A DNA stretch of 38,309 bases from Parabacteroides distasonis (GCF_004793765.1 NZ_SRYM01000039.1:1-38309); one strand, 5' to 3'. Counted from the stretch's first letter, positions 1 through 9,079 are shown. Numbers and translations are program-made. The notes: generated by a model not told the origin, from the letters alone.

Positions 1-59
1 AACTAAATTTCAACAATTTCAAAGTACTCTTTCCGATTTTAATGGGACATCAATGATTC

Positions 60-689
60 TTGATAGTATCCAAGCGAGACGGGAGCGTGGTAGAGGAGAT
101 TAAGATTCCTTTCGAGAAAAAGGTGTCGCAAGTATTGTTCGACGAAAAGGGCATAGGTATGGTTAATAACCCTTGTATCGTTTCTTACGGGGATCGTTGG
201 CTACTTACGGAGCCATCTTGCGATACGGTCTACACCTATTCGTCCACCGAGGGATTAAAGCCTTTTATCGTAAGGACTCCCTCTATTCAATCCATGAGCC
301 CGGAGATCTTTCTTTTTCCGGGTGTGGTTACGGATCGTTATTGTTTTATGCAGACCGTAAAGAAAGAGTTGAACTTGGCGATGATGGATACTTACTATCG
401 GTTGATGAGAACCGATTTGGTGTACGACAGGGAAACAAAGGAAGTGTCCGAGTATGTTCTGTATAACGATGATTTCACGAAAGAGGTATCGATCGCCAAC
501 CTCGTGGACGAGATTTTCGACCTCACGGTCTTCAATAACGACGAGATTGCCTTCACGTGGCGGATAAATACCCCCGAACTTGTCGAGGCCTATCAAGAAG
601 GACACCTCAAAGGCAAGTTAAAGGAGATCGCCGCAGGTATGCACGAGGAGGACAACCCGGTGATCATGGTGGCGAAGTATAAGCAATAA
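60..689 (+). CDS. 6-bladed beta-propeller family protein, 5' end missing or frameshifted
   Basis: The 209 residues read like the C-terminal two thirds of the Bacteroidota 6-bladed beta-propeller (DUF4934-type) proteins, which are usually secreted or lipid-anchored and have no known enzymatic role. I recognise the blade-like pattern (SKRDGSVVEEIKIPF, then SYGDRWLLTEPSCDTVYTYS) but no signal peptide. The only in-frame start is a TTG at 60, directly after an in-frame TGA at 54-56, so this is not a natural N-terminus. The +1 neighbouring frame is open from the window edge to about position 108, which fits a frameshift or decay near 50-65. The stop codon lies inside the dyad that precedes metA. 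Family assignment is moderate; function is unknown. Confidence 0.6.
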   Translation: MIVSKRDGSVVEEIKIPFEKKVSQVLFDEKGIGMVNNPCIVSYGDRWLLTEPSCDTVYTYSSTEGLKPFIVRTPSIQSMSPEIFLFPGVVTDRYCFMQTVKKELNLAMMDTYYRLMRTDLVYDRETKEVSEYVLYNDDFTKEVSIANLVDEIFDLTVFNNDEIAFTWRINTPELVEAYQEGHLKGKLKEIAAGMHEEDNPVIMVAKYKQ

Positions 690-707
690 TGAGAAAATTC
701 TCATTAT
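686..707. promoter_or_regulatory. Perfect 22-nt dyad overlapping the metA promoter (candidate operator)
   Basis: Arms ATAATGAGAA and TTCTCATTAT are perfect reverse complements separated by AA. The right arm runs into the -7 box at 705-712 and the left arm contains the stop codon of the upstream gene. Placement over the promoter suggests a repressor operator. A transcribed hairpin is less likely because the predicted start is downstream of it. Confidence 0.5.
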
Positions 708-712
708 CTTTG
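705..712 (+). promoter_or_regulatory. Bacteroidota -7 element of metA
   Basis: TATCTTTG matches the TAnnTTTG -7 consensus of the Bacteroidota primary sigma factor, 28 nt before the metA ATG. No convincing -33 TTTG is seen. Confidence 0.55.
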
Positions 713-739
713 CGCTCATATAATAATCAGAGATAGAAA

Positions 740-1672
740 ATGCCATTAAATTTACAAAAGAACTTACCGGCTATCGAGCTGCTGAAGAAGGAACATATCT
801 TTGTGATGGATTCCTTGCGCGCGTCGGAGCAGGATATCCGCCCCCTTCGGGTAGTCGTATTGAATTTGATGCCCCTTAAGATAACGACCGAGACGGACTT
901 GGTTCGCCTCCTCAGTAATACACCCTTGCAAGTGGAACTTGATTTCATGAAGATCAAGGGACATACGCCGAAGAATACGCCCATCGAGCATATGCAAGAA
1001 TTTTATAAGGATTTCGATGAGATGGCAGATGATTTCTACGACGGGATGATCGTGACGGGCGCTCCCGTGGAGCAGATGCCTTTCGAGGAGGTAAGCTATT
1101 GGGAGGAGATCATGCAGATATTCGATTGGGCCCGTACGCATGTTACCTCCACGCTCTATATCTGTTGGGCGGCGCAAGCGGGGCTATACCATTTCTATGG
1201 GGTGCCTAAATATGATTTGCCGGCCAAGATGTTTGGTGTCTTCCGTCATTCGCTCCGGGAACCGTTTGTCCCGATCTTCCGGGGGTTCGATGACGAGTTC
1301 TTCGTGCCTCATAGCCGTCATACCGAGATTCGCCGGGAGGATATCATGAAGGTACCTGAGCTCACCTTATTGTCCGAGAGCGAGGAGTCCGGCGTCTATA
1401 TGGCGATGGCTCGTGGCGGACGGGAATTCTTCATCACCGGCCATTCCGAGTATTCGCCCTATACGCTGAATGATGAGTATATGCGTGATTTGGGGAAGGG
1501 ATTGCCCATCAACAAGCCTCGTAATTATTACCGGAATAACGATCCGGCGCAAGGTCCGGTGGTACGTTGGCGGGGGCATGCGAACCTGCTGTTCACCAAT
1601 TGGCTGAACTATTACGTATACCAAGAGACCCCGTTCCGCCGGGAAGATATCAAAAAACTAGGAAGCTTGTAA
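740..1672 (+). CDS. metA: Homoserine O-acyltransferase, MetA family (probably acetyl-CoA-using)
   Basis: Acylates the hydroxyl of L-homoserine, the first committed step of methionine synthesis in the cytoplasm. The 310 residues match the full MetA length. The catalytic set is present: Cys142 in [11 protein letters not shown], and His235 and Glu237 in [10 protein letters not shown]. Residue 111, in [10 protein letters not shown], is Glu. In characterised MetA enzymes Glu here goes with acetyl-CoA and Gly with succinyl-CoA, so despite the usual 'succinyltransferase' label this is probably a homoserine O-acetyltransferase (MetAA). The ATG lies 28 nt after a TAnnTTTG box. The U32 gene starts on the base after its stop, so the two are probably co-transcribed. 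Confidence 0.93.
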   Translation: MPLNLQKNLPAIELLKKEHIFVMDSLRASEQDIRPLRVVVLNLMPLKITTETDLVRLLSNTPLQVELDFMKIKGHTPKNTPIEHMQEFYKDFDEMADDFYDGMIVTGAPVEQMPFEEVSYWEEIMQIFDWARTHVTSTLYICWAAQAGLYHFYGVPKYDLPAKMFGVFRHSLREPFVPIFRGFDDEFFVPHSRHTEIRREDIMKVPELTLLSESEESGVYMAMARGGREFFITGHSEYSPYTLNDEYMRDLGKGLPINKPRNYYRNNDPAQGPVVRWRGHANLLFTNWLNYYVYQETPFRREDIKKLGSL

Positions 1673-3529
1673 ATGAGAAAAGAACCTCGTTCGATAGAAC
1701 TGTTATCTCCCGCTAAGGATCTGATTTGCGGCAGGGAGGCGATTAACCATGGTGCCGATGCCGTGTATATCGGTGCCCCGAAGTTTGGAGCCCGTGCCGC
1801 CGCCGGTAATACGCTGGACGATATACGGCAGCTTTGCGATTACGCCCATCTCTATTCGGCTCGTATTTACGTGGCCTTGAATACCATCTTGAAAGAAGAG
1901 GAGCTGGCCGAGGCCGAGCAAATGATCTGGCAGCTTTACGAGGCCGGGGCGGATGCCTTGATCGTTCAAGACATGGGTATCACCCAGTTGAACCTTCCGC
2001 CCATCCCCTTGCATGCCAGTACGCAAACGGATAACCGTACGCCGGAGAAGGTGAGATTCCTGCAAGAGGTCGGTTTCACGCAAGTCGTATTGGCAAGGGA
2101 GCTATCGCTGAACCAGATACGGGAGATCGCCGAGCGAACGACCGTGCCTCTGGAGGTTTTCGTGCACGGGGCGTTGTGCGTAAGCTATAGCGGCCAGTGT
2201 TACCTGAGCGCCGCCTTGAGCGGACGAAGTGCCAATCGGGGGGAATGCGCCCAGTATTGCCGCCTGCCTTATAGCTTGATCGACGCGGATGGGAGGGAGA
2301 TCGTATCGGGTAAGCATCTCTTATCCTTGAAGGACATGAACCGGGGGGAATACTTGGAGGAGCTGTTGGATGCCGGTGTCTCTTCCTTGAAGGTCGAGGG
2401 TCGTTTGAAGGATGTATCTTACGTGAAAAACGTAACGGCTTGGTACCGGAAGAAACTGGACGCTATCTTGGCCCGTCGGCCCGAATACCGTCGTGCCTCG
2501 GCCGGGCATAGTACTTACACGTTCCAGCCTGTGGCGGAGAAAAGCTTCAACCGAGGGTTCACGCCTTTTTTATGGAAAGAGCGCACGAAGGATATCACCA
2601 GCTTTGATACGCCTAAGTCCTTGGGGGAACCGGTGGGTACGGTGAAAGAACTGAAAGGAAACTCTTTCACGATCGCCGGACTGAAACAATTGAATAATGG
2701 CGACGGGCTTACCTTCTTCAACGAGAAAGGGGAGTTGGAGGGTTTCCGGGTAAACCGTGTGGAGGCGAACCGGATCTTTACGCTGGATCGTCCGGCGATC
2801 CGTCCGAAGATGCCTTTGTACCGGAATTTCGATCAAGAATTTGATAAACTGCTATCCAAGCCATCCGCCGAGCGGAAACTCTCTGTCCGGATGGAATTTC
2901 AAGATAACGCCTTTGGTTTCACGTTGGGTATGACGGACGAGACAGGAGCCCGTATCATGCTTACCCGGCCGTTCGAGAAAGAACCGGCCCGGCGGGATCA
3001 GGCAGAGAATATCCGTACCCAGCTCTCTAAGTTGGGAAATACGCCTTTTGAGGCGGCGGAGGTCAACGTGGCTATGTCCGATAACTGGTTTGTCCCTTCT
3101 TCTTTATTGGCCAAGATGCGTAGGCAAGGGGTGGAGAGGCTTATCTCTACCCGGCGGATTCGTTACCGCAGGGAAGAGGCTCGTCCGGTAAAGCCGTGTG
3201 TAGGTGAGACTCTGGAAATCTCTTTCCCAGAGAAATGTCTGACCTATTTAGGGAATGTCTCCAATAGCAAGGCTGGTGCCTTTTATAAGGCGCATGGCGT
3301 GACTGCCGTGGAAGACGCTTTCGAGTTGTCTCCCCGGAAGGATGTCCCTTTGATGTTCACGAAACATTGCCTGCGGTACAGTATGGGATGGTGTCCTACT
3401 TACCAGAAGCAGAAGTCTCCTTATAAGGAGCCTTACTTCCTGCGCTATAAGGAAACGCTCTTGCGTTTACGCTTCGACTGCAAGAATTGCCAGATGTTGG
3501 TCTATGCGGAGGAACAACCAGCTTTGTAA
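1673..3529 (+). CDS. Peptidase U32 family protein (RlhA/YdcP-like, probable RNA-modifying enzyme)
   Basis: Long-form U32 protein (618 aa) resembling E. coli RlhA/YdcP, which is needed for hydroxylation of a 23S rRNA cytidine. The N-terminal TIM-barrel-like U32 core spans about residues 10-330. It includes the family signature with Cys169, Cys176, Cys192 and Cys196 (HGALCVSYSGQC, then NRGECAQYC), which probably bind an Fe-S cluster. Further Cys residues sit near the C-terminus (HCLRYSMGWCP, CKNCQ). The 'peptidase' name is historical; an RNA-modification role is inferred from RlhA and TrhP homologues. The ATG directly abuts the metA stop, giving a two-gene transcription unit. The next gene is 27 bp downstream. 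Confidence 0.88.
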   Translation: MRKEPRSIELLSPAKDLICGREAINHGADAVYIGAPKFGARAAAGNTLDDIRQLCDYAHLYSARIYVALNTILKEEELAEAEQMIWQLYEAGADALIVQDMGITQLNLPPIPLHASTQTDNRTPEKVRFLQEVGFTQVVLARELSLNQIREIAERTTVPLEVFVHGALCVSYSGQCYLSAALSGRSANRGECAQYCRLPYSLIDADGREIVSGKHLLSLKDMNRGEYLEELLDAGVSSLKVEGRLKDVSYVKNVTAWYRKKLDAILARRPEYRRASAGHSTYTFQPVAEKSFNRGFTPFLWKERTKDITSFDTPKSLGEPVGTVKELKGNSFTIAGLKQLNNGDGLTFFNEKGELEGFRVNRVEANRIFTLDRPAIRPKMPLYRNFDQEFDKLLSKPSAERKLSVRMEFQDNAFGFTLGMTDETGARIMLTRPFEKEPARRDQAENIRTQLSKLGNTPFEAAEVNVAMSDNWFVPSSLLAKMRRQGVERLISTRRIRYRREEARPVKPCVGETLEISFPEKCLTYLGNVSNSKAGAFYKAHGVTAVEDAFELSPRKDVPLMFTKHCLRYSMGWCPTYQKQKSPYKEPYFLRYKETLLRLRFDCKNCQMLVYAEEQPAL

Positions 3530-3556
3530 CTACTTAATCCGATAAATAAAACAGGT

Positions 3557-4375
3557 ATGAAACGACAAATTTTCTCGCTGTTCCTGCTCTTGCTCATGTT
3601 GGTAGCTTGTGGGGATAAGCCTTTGGACCCGAATAAACCCGTATATGTGAAAATCAAGACGACGATGGGAGACGTCACCGTCCTGCTATACGACGACACG
3701 CCTCTTCACCGGGATAACTTCATAAAGCTCTGCCAGTCGAACGAGTATGAGGGCATGCTTTTCCACCGTGTTATCAAGGAGTTTGTCGTGCAAGGAGGTG
3801 ATCCGGAGAGTAAGGCGCATGAACCGGGTGCCTTGTATGGGGATGGCGATGGTGGCTATACCGTTCCCGCTGAGATATTGCCCAATCATTTTAATAAGAA
3901 AGGCGCTTTGATCGATGCGAAAGAGATCGATGCCGTGAATCCGGCACGTGCTTCCGCCGGTACGCAGTTCTGTTTTGTGCAAGGGAAAGTCTTGGACGAC
4001 AAGGAGCTTGCGGAGAAAGAGGCCCGTATCAACGAGATCCGCCGCAACTGGTTGTACTATAAATTCCGGGATGAGCTGAAAAAGCAAGATCCTTCCTTGG
4101 CCGCCGATTCCTTGGAGAATGAGTTACATGCCCGTGCGTCCATCTTAGTGGAAGATACGTTGGCGGTATTAGGCTCGGTAATAATCCCGGCCGAACGGCG
4201 TGAGATTTATAAGACGATCGGTGGCGTTCCGCATCTGGATGGCTCGGTAACGATCTTTGGCGAGGTAGTGGAAGGTTTCGATATCGTAGAGAAGATCTCC
4301 CAGGTAAAGACGGATAAGAACGATCGTCCTTTACACGACGTGATGATTAAATCGACGAAGGTTTTCCAGAAATAA
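3557..4375 (+). CDS. Lipoprotein peptidyl-prolyl cis-trans isomerase, cyclophilin type
   Basis: Catalyses proline cis-trans isomerisation in exported proteins. The N-terminus is a lipoprotein signal ending at Cys18 (LLLMLVACGD). The cyclophilin fold begins at about residue 27 (VKIKTTMGDVTVLLYDDTP), with LFHRVIKEFVVQGGDP carrying the active-site Arg region and ASAGTQFCFVQGK the second signature. Instead of about 160 aa this protein has 272. A ~75-residue charged helical insertion (about residues 145-220) splits the fold before the last strands (HLDGSVTIFGEVVEGFDIV). Such insertions are common in Bacteroidota periplasmic cyclophilins. A compound inverted repeat follows the stop. Confidence 0.9.
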   Translation: MKRQIFSLFLLLLMLVACGDKPLDPNKPVYVKIKTTMGDVTVLLYDDTPLHRDNFIKLCQSNEYEGMLFHRVIKEFVVQGGDPESKAHEPGALYGDGDGGYTVPAEILPNHFNKKGALIDAKEIDAVNPARASAGTQFCFVQGKVLDDKELAEKEARINEIRRNWLYYKFRDELKKQDPSLAADSLENELHARASILVEDTLAVLGSVIIPAERREIYKTIGGVPHLDGSVTIFGEVVEGFDIVEKISQVKTDKNDRPLHDVMIKSTKVFQK

Positions 4376-4376
4376 T

Positions 4377-4461
4377 AACAATGCCCATTCTAAGGTGATA
4401 CGGATGCCTATTGTAAGCTCCTTAGAATGGGCATCGTAAGCACTTTAGAATGGGCATTGTT
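4377..4461 (+). terminator. Compound inverted repeat with one left arm and two competing right arms
   Basis: The left arm at 4377-4397 (core ATGCCCATTCTAAGG) can pair perfectly over 15 nt with 4420-4434, or over 21 nt with one G-T pair with 4441-4461. Only one hairpin can form at a time. No U-tract follows, so a plain rho-independent terminator is doubtful. It may act as an mRNA 3'-end stabiliser or be a small repeat element. Confidence 0.45.
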
Positions 4462-4528
4462 AAAACTACCGTATAACTCTTGTTATACGAGGCTCATCGC
4501 TAGCTTGTTATACTGAAAGTATCATCGA

Positions 4529-4996
4529 TCATATTTGGCTCTCGAGCCATTCCAGATACTTCTTTACTCCCTCCGCATCTTCCGCCTCGGGGCTCCAAGG
4601 CGCTAGGTTCTCTGGTGCTAGCGGTGCGAACGGCCCTTGCTTTATCTCATAAATAACCGATCCGGATTCCACTACCAGAAGGCCGTGCCATGTCCCGGCC
4701 TTGATCTCCGCTCCATAAGCACCTTCCTTTGGATTCAGTATCGTTTTCTCCGTGATATTTCCTTCCTCGTCAAACAAGAATACCACTACCTTCCCACGTA
4801 GCAACAAGAAGATCTCGTCTTTCGCCGGATTCAAATGCCGGTGCGGACGTAGATACGTACCGAGCTCCATGGCATTCAGTAACCGATTGATCGGATCATC
4901 CAATCTCTCATGGAAATTATAGTTCATTCGCAGGCGGGGAGACTGCAAGGCCTTGGCTTGGGTCTCGTCGAGTAATTGTTCGTTGATTATCTTCAT
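4529..4996 (-). CDS. WbuC-type cupin fold metalloprotein
   Basis: 155-aa cupin of the WbuC family, often found near O-antigen or exopolysaccharide genes; the reaction is unknown. The metal-binding cupin motif is visible: RPHRHLNPAKDE supplies two His and the Glu, and AGTWHGL supplies the last His. An N-terminal WbuC-specific segment precedes the barrel and the C-terminus is an acidic helix. No polysaccharide genes lie next to it here. It is transcribed toward the preceding cyclophilin gene, so the two converge. The ATG at 4996 is the only sensible start. Confidence 0.82.
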   Translation of the reverse strand: MKIINEQLLDETQAKALQSPRLRMNYNFHERLDDPINRLLNAMELGTYLRPHRHLNPAKDEIFLLLRGKVVVFLFDEEGNITEKTILNPKEGAYGAEIKAGTWHGLLVVESGSVIYEIKQGPFAPLAPENLAPWSPEAEDAEGVKKYLEWLESQI

Positions 4997-5158
4997 CGCT
5001 CTCTTTTATTTTTAGGAACGAATGTACGAAATATTTGTGAAAGGATATCCGGAAGATAGAGAATAATAAGATGGGGGTGCGGGTAAACTAAGATGGATTT
5101 GGTCTTTTTAGTCCAAGAGGTGAAATGTTTATATCATATGTGTTCTTTAAATAGAATA

Positions 5159-5201
5159 GTCTCGATAACCTGCAAAAAGAATCTTGCAGGTTAAACGAGA
5201 C
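5159..5201 (-). terminator. Hairpin downstream of the SPOR gene
   Basis: AACCTGCAA (5167-5175) pairs with TTGCAGGTT (5184-5192), with an outer GTCTCG/CGAGAC clamp. On the minus strand a T-rich stretch follows, about 30 nt after the SPOR stop codon. Confidence 0.5.
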
Positions 5202-5232
5202 CTTCCATTTTTTATCTTTTCTGATAGCTTAA

Positions 5233-5721
5233 TTAATAAGCTCTCTCCAATAACCAAGCGTCTTGGAAATTAGGAGCGTATTTCGCCTTGATGGCGTTAC
5301 GGCTATCGGCAGCGTCCGCTTTATTGTCGAAGCTAGCGACGATCACACGCAACATACCTTGCTCGTTCTCGCCCAACACTGCGTTGTAACCATCATTCTG
5401 CATACGTTCTTTTAATGCGTAAGCATTTGTCCTGTTTTTGAAACTACCAACAACAACACTATAACGTTTCAGACGGCTCGCGTCCTCACCTTGAGCGGCG
5501 TTGATCTTTTCCGTACGAGTGGTAGCCGTAGAGGTTCTGGGCTTTGAGACAGGAGCTACCTCGACAACTTCTTCCTCTTGTTCTACAACCTCAACAGGAG
5601 CTGTCGACTCTTTTTCTTTGGCCTGTTCGTAAGCAGCCTTGTACGCGCTCTGTTTAGGTTTACATGAGCCGAGTGCTAATACCATACATACAGCGGCTCC
5701 AAATAACCAAATTTTATTCAT
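5233..5721 (-). CDS. SPOR domain lipoprotein
   Basis: Exported lipoprotein with a C-terminal SPOR domain, a module that binds denuded septal peptidoglycan glycans. The signal peptide ends in the lipobox LALGSCKP. A low-complexity acidic linker (VEVVEQEEEVVEV) and a Thr/Ser-rich stretch follow, then the SPOR fold (YSVVVGSFKNRTNAYALKER, then LRVIVASFDNKADA). I place the start at the ATG at 5721 because the reading frame upstream of it has only a TTG. It is divergent from the S9 peptidase gene, with promoters in the shared 85-bp gap. A role in division or envelope maintenance is inferred from SPOR biology. Confidence 0.85.
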   Translation of the reverse strand: MNKIWLFGAAVCMVLALGSCKPKQSAYKAAYEQAKEKESTAPVEVVEQEEEVVEVAPVSKPRTSTATTRTEKINAAQGEDASRLKRYSVVVGSFKNRTNAYALKERMQNDGYNAVLGENEQGMLRVIVASFDNKADAADSRNAIKAKYAPNFQDAWLLERAY

Positions 5722-5748
5722 ACTGTTCAATTCTTATAATTAGTAACG

Positions 5749-5756
5749 CAAAGATA
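5749..5756 (-). promoter_or_regulatory. -7 element of the SPOR gene
   Basis: On the minus strand TATCTTTG matches TAnnTTTG, 28 nt before the ATG at 5721. Confidence 0.5.
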
Positions 5757-5806
5757 TAAATTATATTTAGTACTTTCGCACTCAAATTGTAATATATTAT
5801 AACGGC

Positions 5807-7918
5807 ATGAATAAATCTATCGGAACAATGATTATGGCAACATCCCTACTGTTAGGTGCTTGCGATCCGGCTACGGATGTGAACGTGAAGGAGACCGGCG
5901 ATAAGAACCTTATCGGGAAGTCGGACATCCGGGTCAAAGACGGTCGCATGACCCCGGAGGCTTTGTGGGCCATGGGACGCATCGGCGGTATGAACGTATC
6001 TCCGGATGGGAAAAAAGTGGTGTATACGGTGGCGTACTATAGTGTACCGGAAAACAAGAGCAATCGCGAGGTCTTCGTGATGAACGCCGACGGATCGGAT
6101 AATAAGCAAATCACGAAAACCGGATTCGCTGAGAACGAGGCCGTATGGATCAAAGGAGGAACCAAGATCGCTTTCTTATGTAACGAGAGTGGTAGCAGCC
6201 AGCTTTGGGAGATGAATCCGGATGGGACAGACCGTAAGCGACTTTCCGATTATGATAAGGATATCGAGGGTTTCACTTTCTCTCCCGATGAGAAAAAGGT
6301 CTTGTTTATCTCGCAAGTGAAAACCGTGAACAGTACCGCTGATAAATATCCGGATTTGGATAAGGCGACAGGGGTTATCATTACGGATTTAATGTACAAG
6401 CATTGGGATGAGTGGGTGACTACCGTTCCGCATCCTTTTGTCGCCGATTTTGATGGCAAATCGATCAGCAATCCTGTGGATGTAATGGAGGGCGAGTTGT
6501 TTGAGAGCCCGATGAAGCCGTTTGGCGGTATCGAGCAATTGGCTTGGAACACTACCTCGGACAAGATTGCCTATACCAGTCGCAAAAAGACGGGTAAAGA
6601 ATATGCGATCTCCACGAATTCGGATATTTATGTATACGATCTGAATACGAAGCAAACGACCAATATAACGGAAGAAAACAAGGGATATGATACGAATCCC
6701 ACTTATTCTCCGGACGGAAAGAGTATCGCTTGGCTAAGTATGGAAAGGGATGGTTACGAGGCGGATCAAAATCGCTTGATGGTAATGAATCTGGAGACGG
6801 GTGAGAGAACATTCGTAAGCAAGGATTTTGACTCCAACGTGGACTCTTACTGCTGGAGCGCTGATTGCAAGCGTATTTATTTCACGGGCGTTTGGCATGG
6901 CGAGTCTCAGGTTTATCAGATTGATTTGGTTAATGGCAATAAGATTACCCCGCTGACCGAAGGTATGTACGATTACGCCTCTGTCGCTCTTTTGGGCGAT
7001 AAGCTGATCGCTCAACGTCATTCCATGAGCATGGGAGACGAGATCTATTCGATAGATTTGACAGGGGATCATACGGTAACTCAACTTACATTCGAGAACA
7101 AACATATTTACGACCAGCTTACGATGGGTAAGGTAGAGGAGCGTTGGATGAAGACGACGGATGGCAAGCAGATGCTAACGTGGGTTATCTATCCGCCTCA
7201 GTTCGATCCGAATAAGAAGTATCCTACCTTGTTGTTCTGTGAGGGTGGTCCGCAAAGCCCTGTGAGCCAGTTCTGGTCTTACCGCTGGAATTTTCAGATC
7301 ATGGCGGCTAATGACTATATTATCGTGGCACCGAACCGTCGGGGTCTTCCCGGATTTGGCTTGGAATGGAATGAGGCTGTCAGCGGCGATTATGGCGGAC
7401 AATGCATGAGAGATTATTTCACTGCTATTGATGAGGTAGCCAAGGAACCGTATGTGAATAAGGATCGCTTGGGCTGTGTAGGCGCCAGCTTCGGTGGATT
7501 CTCCGTATATTGGTTGGCAGGTCATCATGATAAACGTTTCAAGGCGTTTATCGCCCACGATGGTATCTTTAATATGGAAATGCAGTATTTGGAAACGGAA
7601 GAGATGTGGTTCGCCAATTGGGATATGGGTGGAGCGTACTGGGAAAAGCAGAACGCTACGGCTCAACGTACTTTCGCGAACTCTCCGCATAAGTTCGTGG
7701 ACAAATGGGATACGCCTATCCTTTGTATCCATGGAGAGAAGGATTACCGGATCTTGGCTAATCAAGGTATGGCAGCGTTTAACGCTGCGGTTCTTCGGGG
7801 CGTACCGGCCGAGTTGCTGATTTATCCGGATGAGAACCATTGGGTATTGAAGCCCCAGAATGGTGTTCTATGGCAACGTACATTTTTTGAGTGGTTGGAT
7901 ATGTGGTTGAAGAAATAA
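5807..7918 (+). CDS. S9 family prolyl oligopeptidase, DPP5-like dipeptidyl peptidase
   Basis: Secreted serine peptidase that removes dipeptides from oligopeptide N-termini in the periplasm, similar in size (703 aa) and layout to Porphyromonas gingivalis DPP5. The N-terminus is a signal with a lipobox-like LLLGACDP. About residues 45-430 form a beta-propeller with repeated TolB-like SPDGKK motifs. The C-terminal alpha/beta-hydrolase domain (about 450-703) carries Ser561 in GASFGGF, Asp646 in HGEKDYR and His678 in DENHWV, a complete catalytic triad. A strong hairpin terminator follows. It faces the aldolase gene convergently. Confidence 0.9.
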   Translation: MNKSIGTMIMATSLLLGACDPATDVNVKETGDKNLIGKSDIRVKDGRMTPEALWAMGRIGGMNVSPDGKKVVYTVAYYSVPENKSNREVFVMNADGSDNKQITKTGFAENEAVWIKGGTKIAFLCNESGSSQLWEMNPDGTDRKRLSDYDKDIEGFTFSPDEKKVLFISQVKTVNSTADKYPDLDKATGVIITDLMYKHWDEWVTTVPHPFVADFDGKSISNPVDVMEGELFESPMKPFGGIEQLAWNTTSDKIAYTSRKKTGKEYAISTNSDIYVYDLNTKQTTNITEENKGYDTNPTYSPDGKSIAWLSMERDGYEADQNRLMVMNLETGERTFVSKDFDSNVDSYCWSADCKRIYFTGVWHGESQVYQIDLVNGNKITPLTEGMYDYASVALLGDKLIAQRHSMSMGDEIYSIDLTGDHTVTQLTFENKHIYDQLTMGKVEERWMKTTDGKQMLTWVIYPPQFDPNKKYPTLLFCEGGPQSPVSQFWSYRWNFQIMAANDYIIVAPNRRGLPGFGLEWNEAVSGDYGGQCMRDYFTAIDEVAKEPYVNKDRLGCVGASFGGFSVYWLAGHHDKRFKAFIAHDGIFNMEMQYLETEEMWFANWDMGGAYWEKQNATAQRTFANSPHKFVDKWDTPILCIHGEKDYRILANQGMAAFNAAVLRGVPAELLIYPDENHWVLKPQNGVLWQRTFFEWLDMWLKK

Positions 7919-7923
7919 AATTT

Positions 7924-7970
7924 GAAGGCCGTCCCCAAGGTGTTATAGCTTTGATGGACGGCCTTCTTTT
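7924..7970 (+). terminator. Bidirectional rho-independent terminator between convergent genes
   Basis: GAAGGCCGTCC (7924-7934) pairs perfectly with GGACGGCCTTC (7956-7966), with a TTTTCT tail on the plus strand and an A/T-rich flank for the minus strand. It ends the peptidase transcript and probably the aldolase transcript. Confidence 0.8.
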
Positions 7971-7987
7971 CTAAACGCAATAACAAA

Positions 7988-9045
7988 CTAAGCGATAGTA
8001 ATATCCTTATTCAAATAGATATCTTGAATTGAATGAAGTAACTCCACGCCGTCTTTCATCGGACATTGGAACGCCTTTCTTCCGCTAATCAGCCCCATGC
8101 CACCCGCACGTTTGTTTATGACAGCGGTGATGACAGCGTCTTTAAGATCTGAGGCGCCGTGAGATTCCCCGCCGGAGTTGATGAGCCCGACACGTCCCAT
8201 ATAATTATTGGCTACTTGGTAACGGCAGAGGTCGATCGGATGTTCTGTCGTTAGCTCTGTGTACATCTTTTGATTGATCTTTCCAAAATTAATGGCAGTG
8301 AAACCTCCGTTGTTCTCCGGGAGCTTCTGCTTGATGATATCGGCTTTGATCGTGACGCCAAGGTATTAGCCTGTCCGGTCAAATCGGCTGCCGCGGAATA
8401 GTCTATGCCATCCTTTTTAAAAGAGTTGTTTCGTAAATAGCACCATAATACGGTCGCCATACCTAGTTCATGGGCATACTCGAATGCGTCGGCAATCTCG
8501 ACTAGCTGACGTCGGCTTTGTTCTGAACCGAAATAGATCGTGGCCCCGACAGCTACGGCACCCATATTCCATGCTTCCTTCACCGTACCGAATACGATTT
8601 GATTGTAAGAATTCGGATAAGTAAGAAGCTCATTATGATTTAGTTTAACTAAGAATGGAATCTTATGGGCATATTTTCGTGCGACTGACCCTAGTATCCC
8701 GAACGTAGAAGCGACAGCGTTGCATCCCCCCTCGATCGCTAATTTTACGATATTCTCCGGATCGAAGTAAATGGGGTTAGGGGCGAAGGAAGATCCTGCG
8801 GTATGTTCGATGTCCTGATCTACCGGGAGGATAGAGACGTATCCGGTGTTTGCTAATCTTCCGTGTCCCAACAAGATTTGCAGGCTATTGAGAGTCTGTA
8901 TATTTCTATCAGAATTGATCCATACGTCGTCTACGTAAGTTGGCGATGGAAGATGAAGCAGCGATTTATGAATAGTTTTACATACGTGATTTAAATAATA
9001 ATCACTTTTGTCTCCTAATAAACTAATAATCTTGGATGTATCCAT
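7988..9045 (-). pseudogene. Class I fructose-bisphosphate aldolase, frameshifted
   Basis: Glycolytic and gluconeogenic aldolase of the DhnA/FbaB class I (Schiff-base) family, about 350 aa when whole. Reading on the minus strand from 9045, the first frame is good up to DLTGQANTL and then turns to nonsense. The correct sequence ([11 protein letters not shown], then [19 protein letters not shown], to the end) continues in the next frame. The break is at about 8358-8360, where one G appears missing from a short G run in the Leu-Gly codons. Both halves are otherwise intact and well conserved ([16 protein letters not shown]). This is either a true recent single-base mutation or a sequencing error. 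Convergent with the S9 peptidase. Confidence 0.85.
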
Positions 9046-9079
9046 ATAAATAAATATTTACTAACTAAACAATCGCAGT

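Noticed and set aside
7175-7840. 221-codon open frame on the minus strand
   Set aside because: It lies entirely antisense to the S9 peptidase with its intact catalytic triad, and its translation shows no family features.
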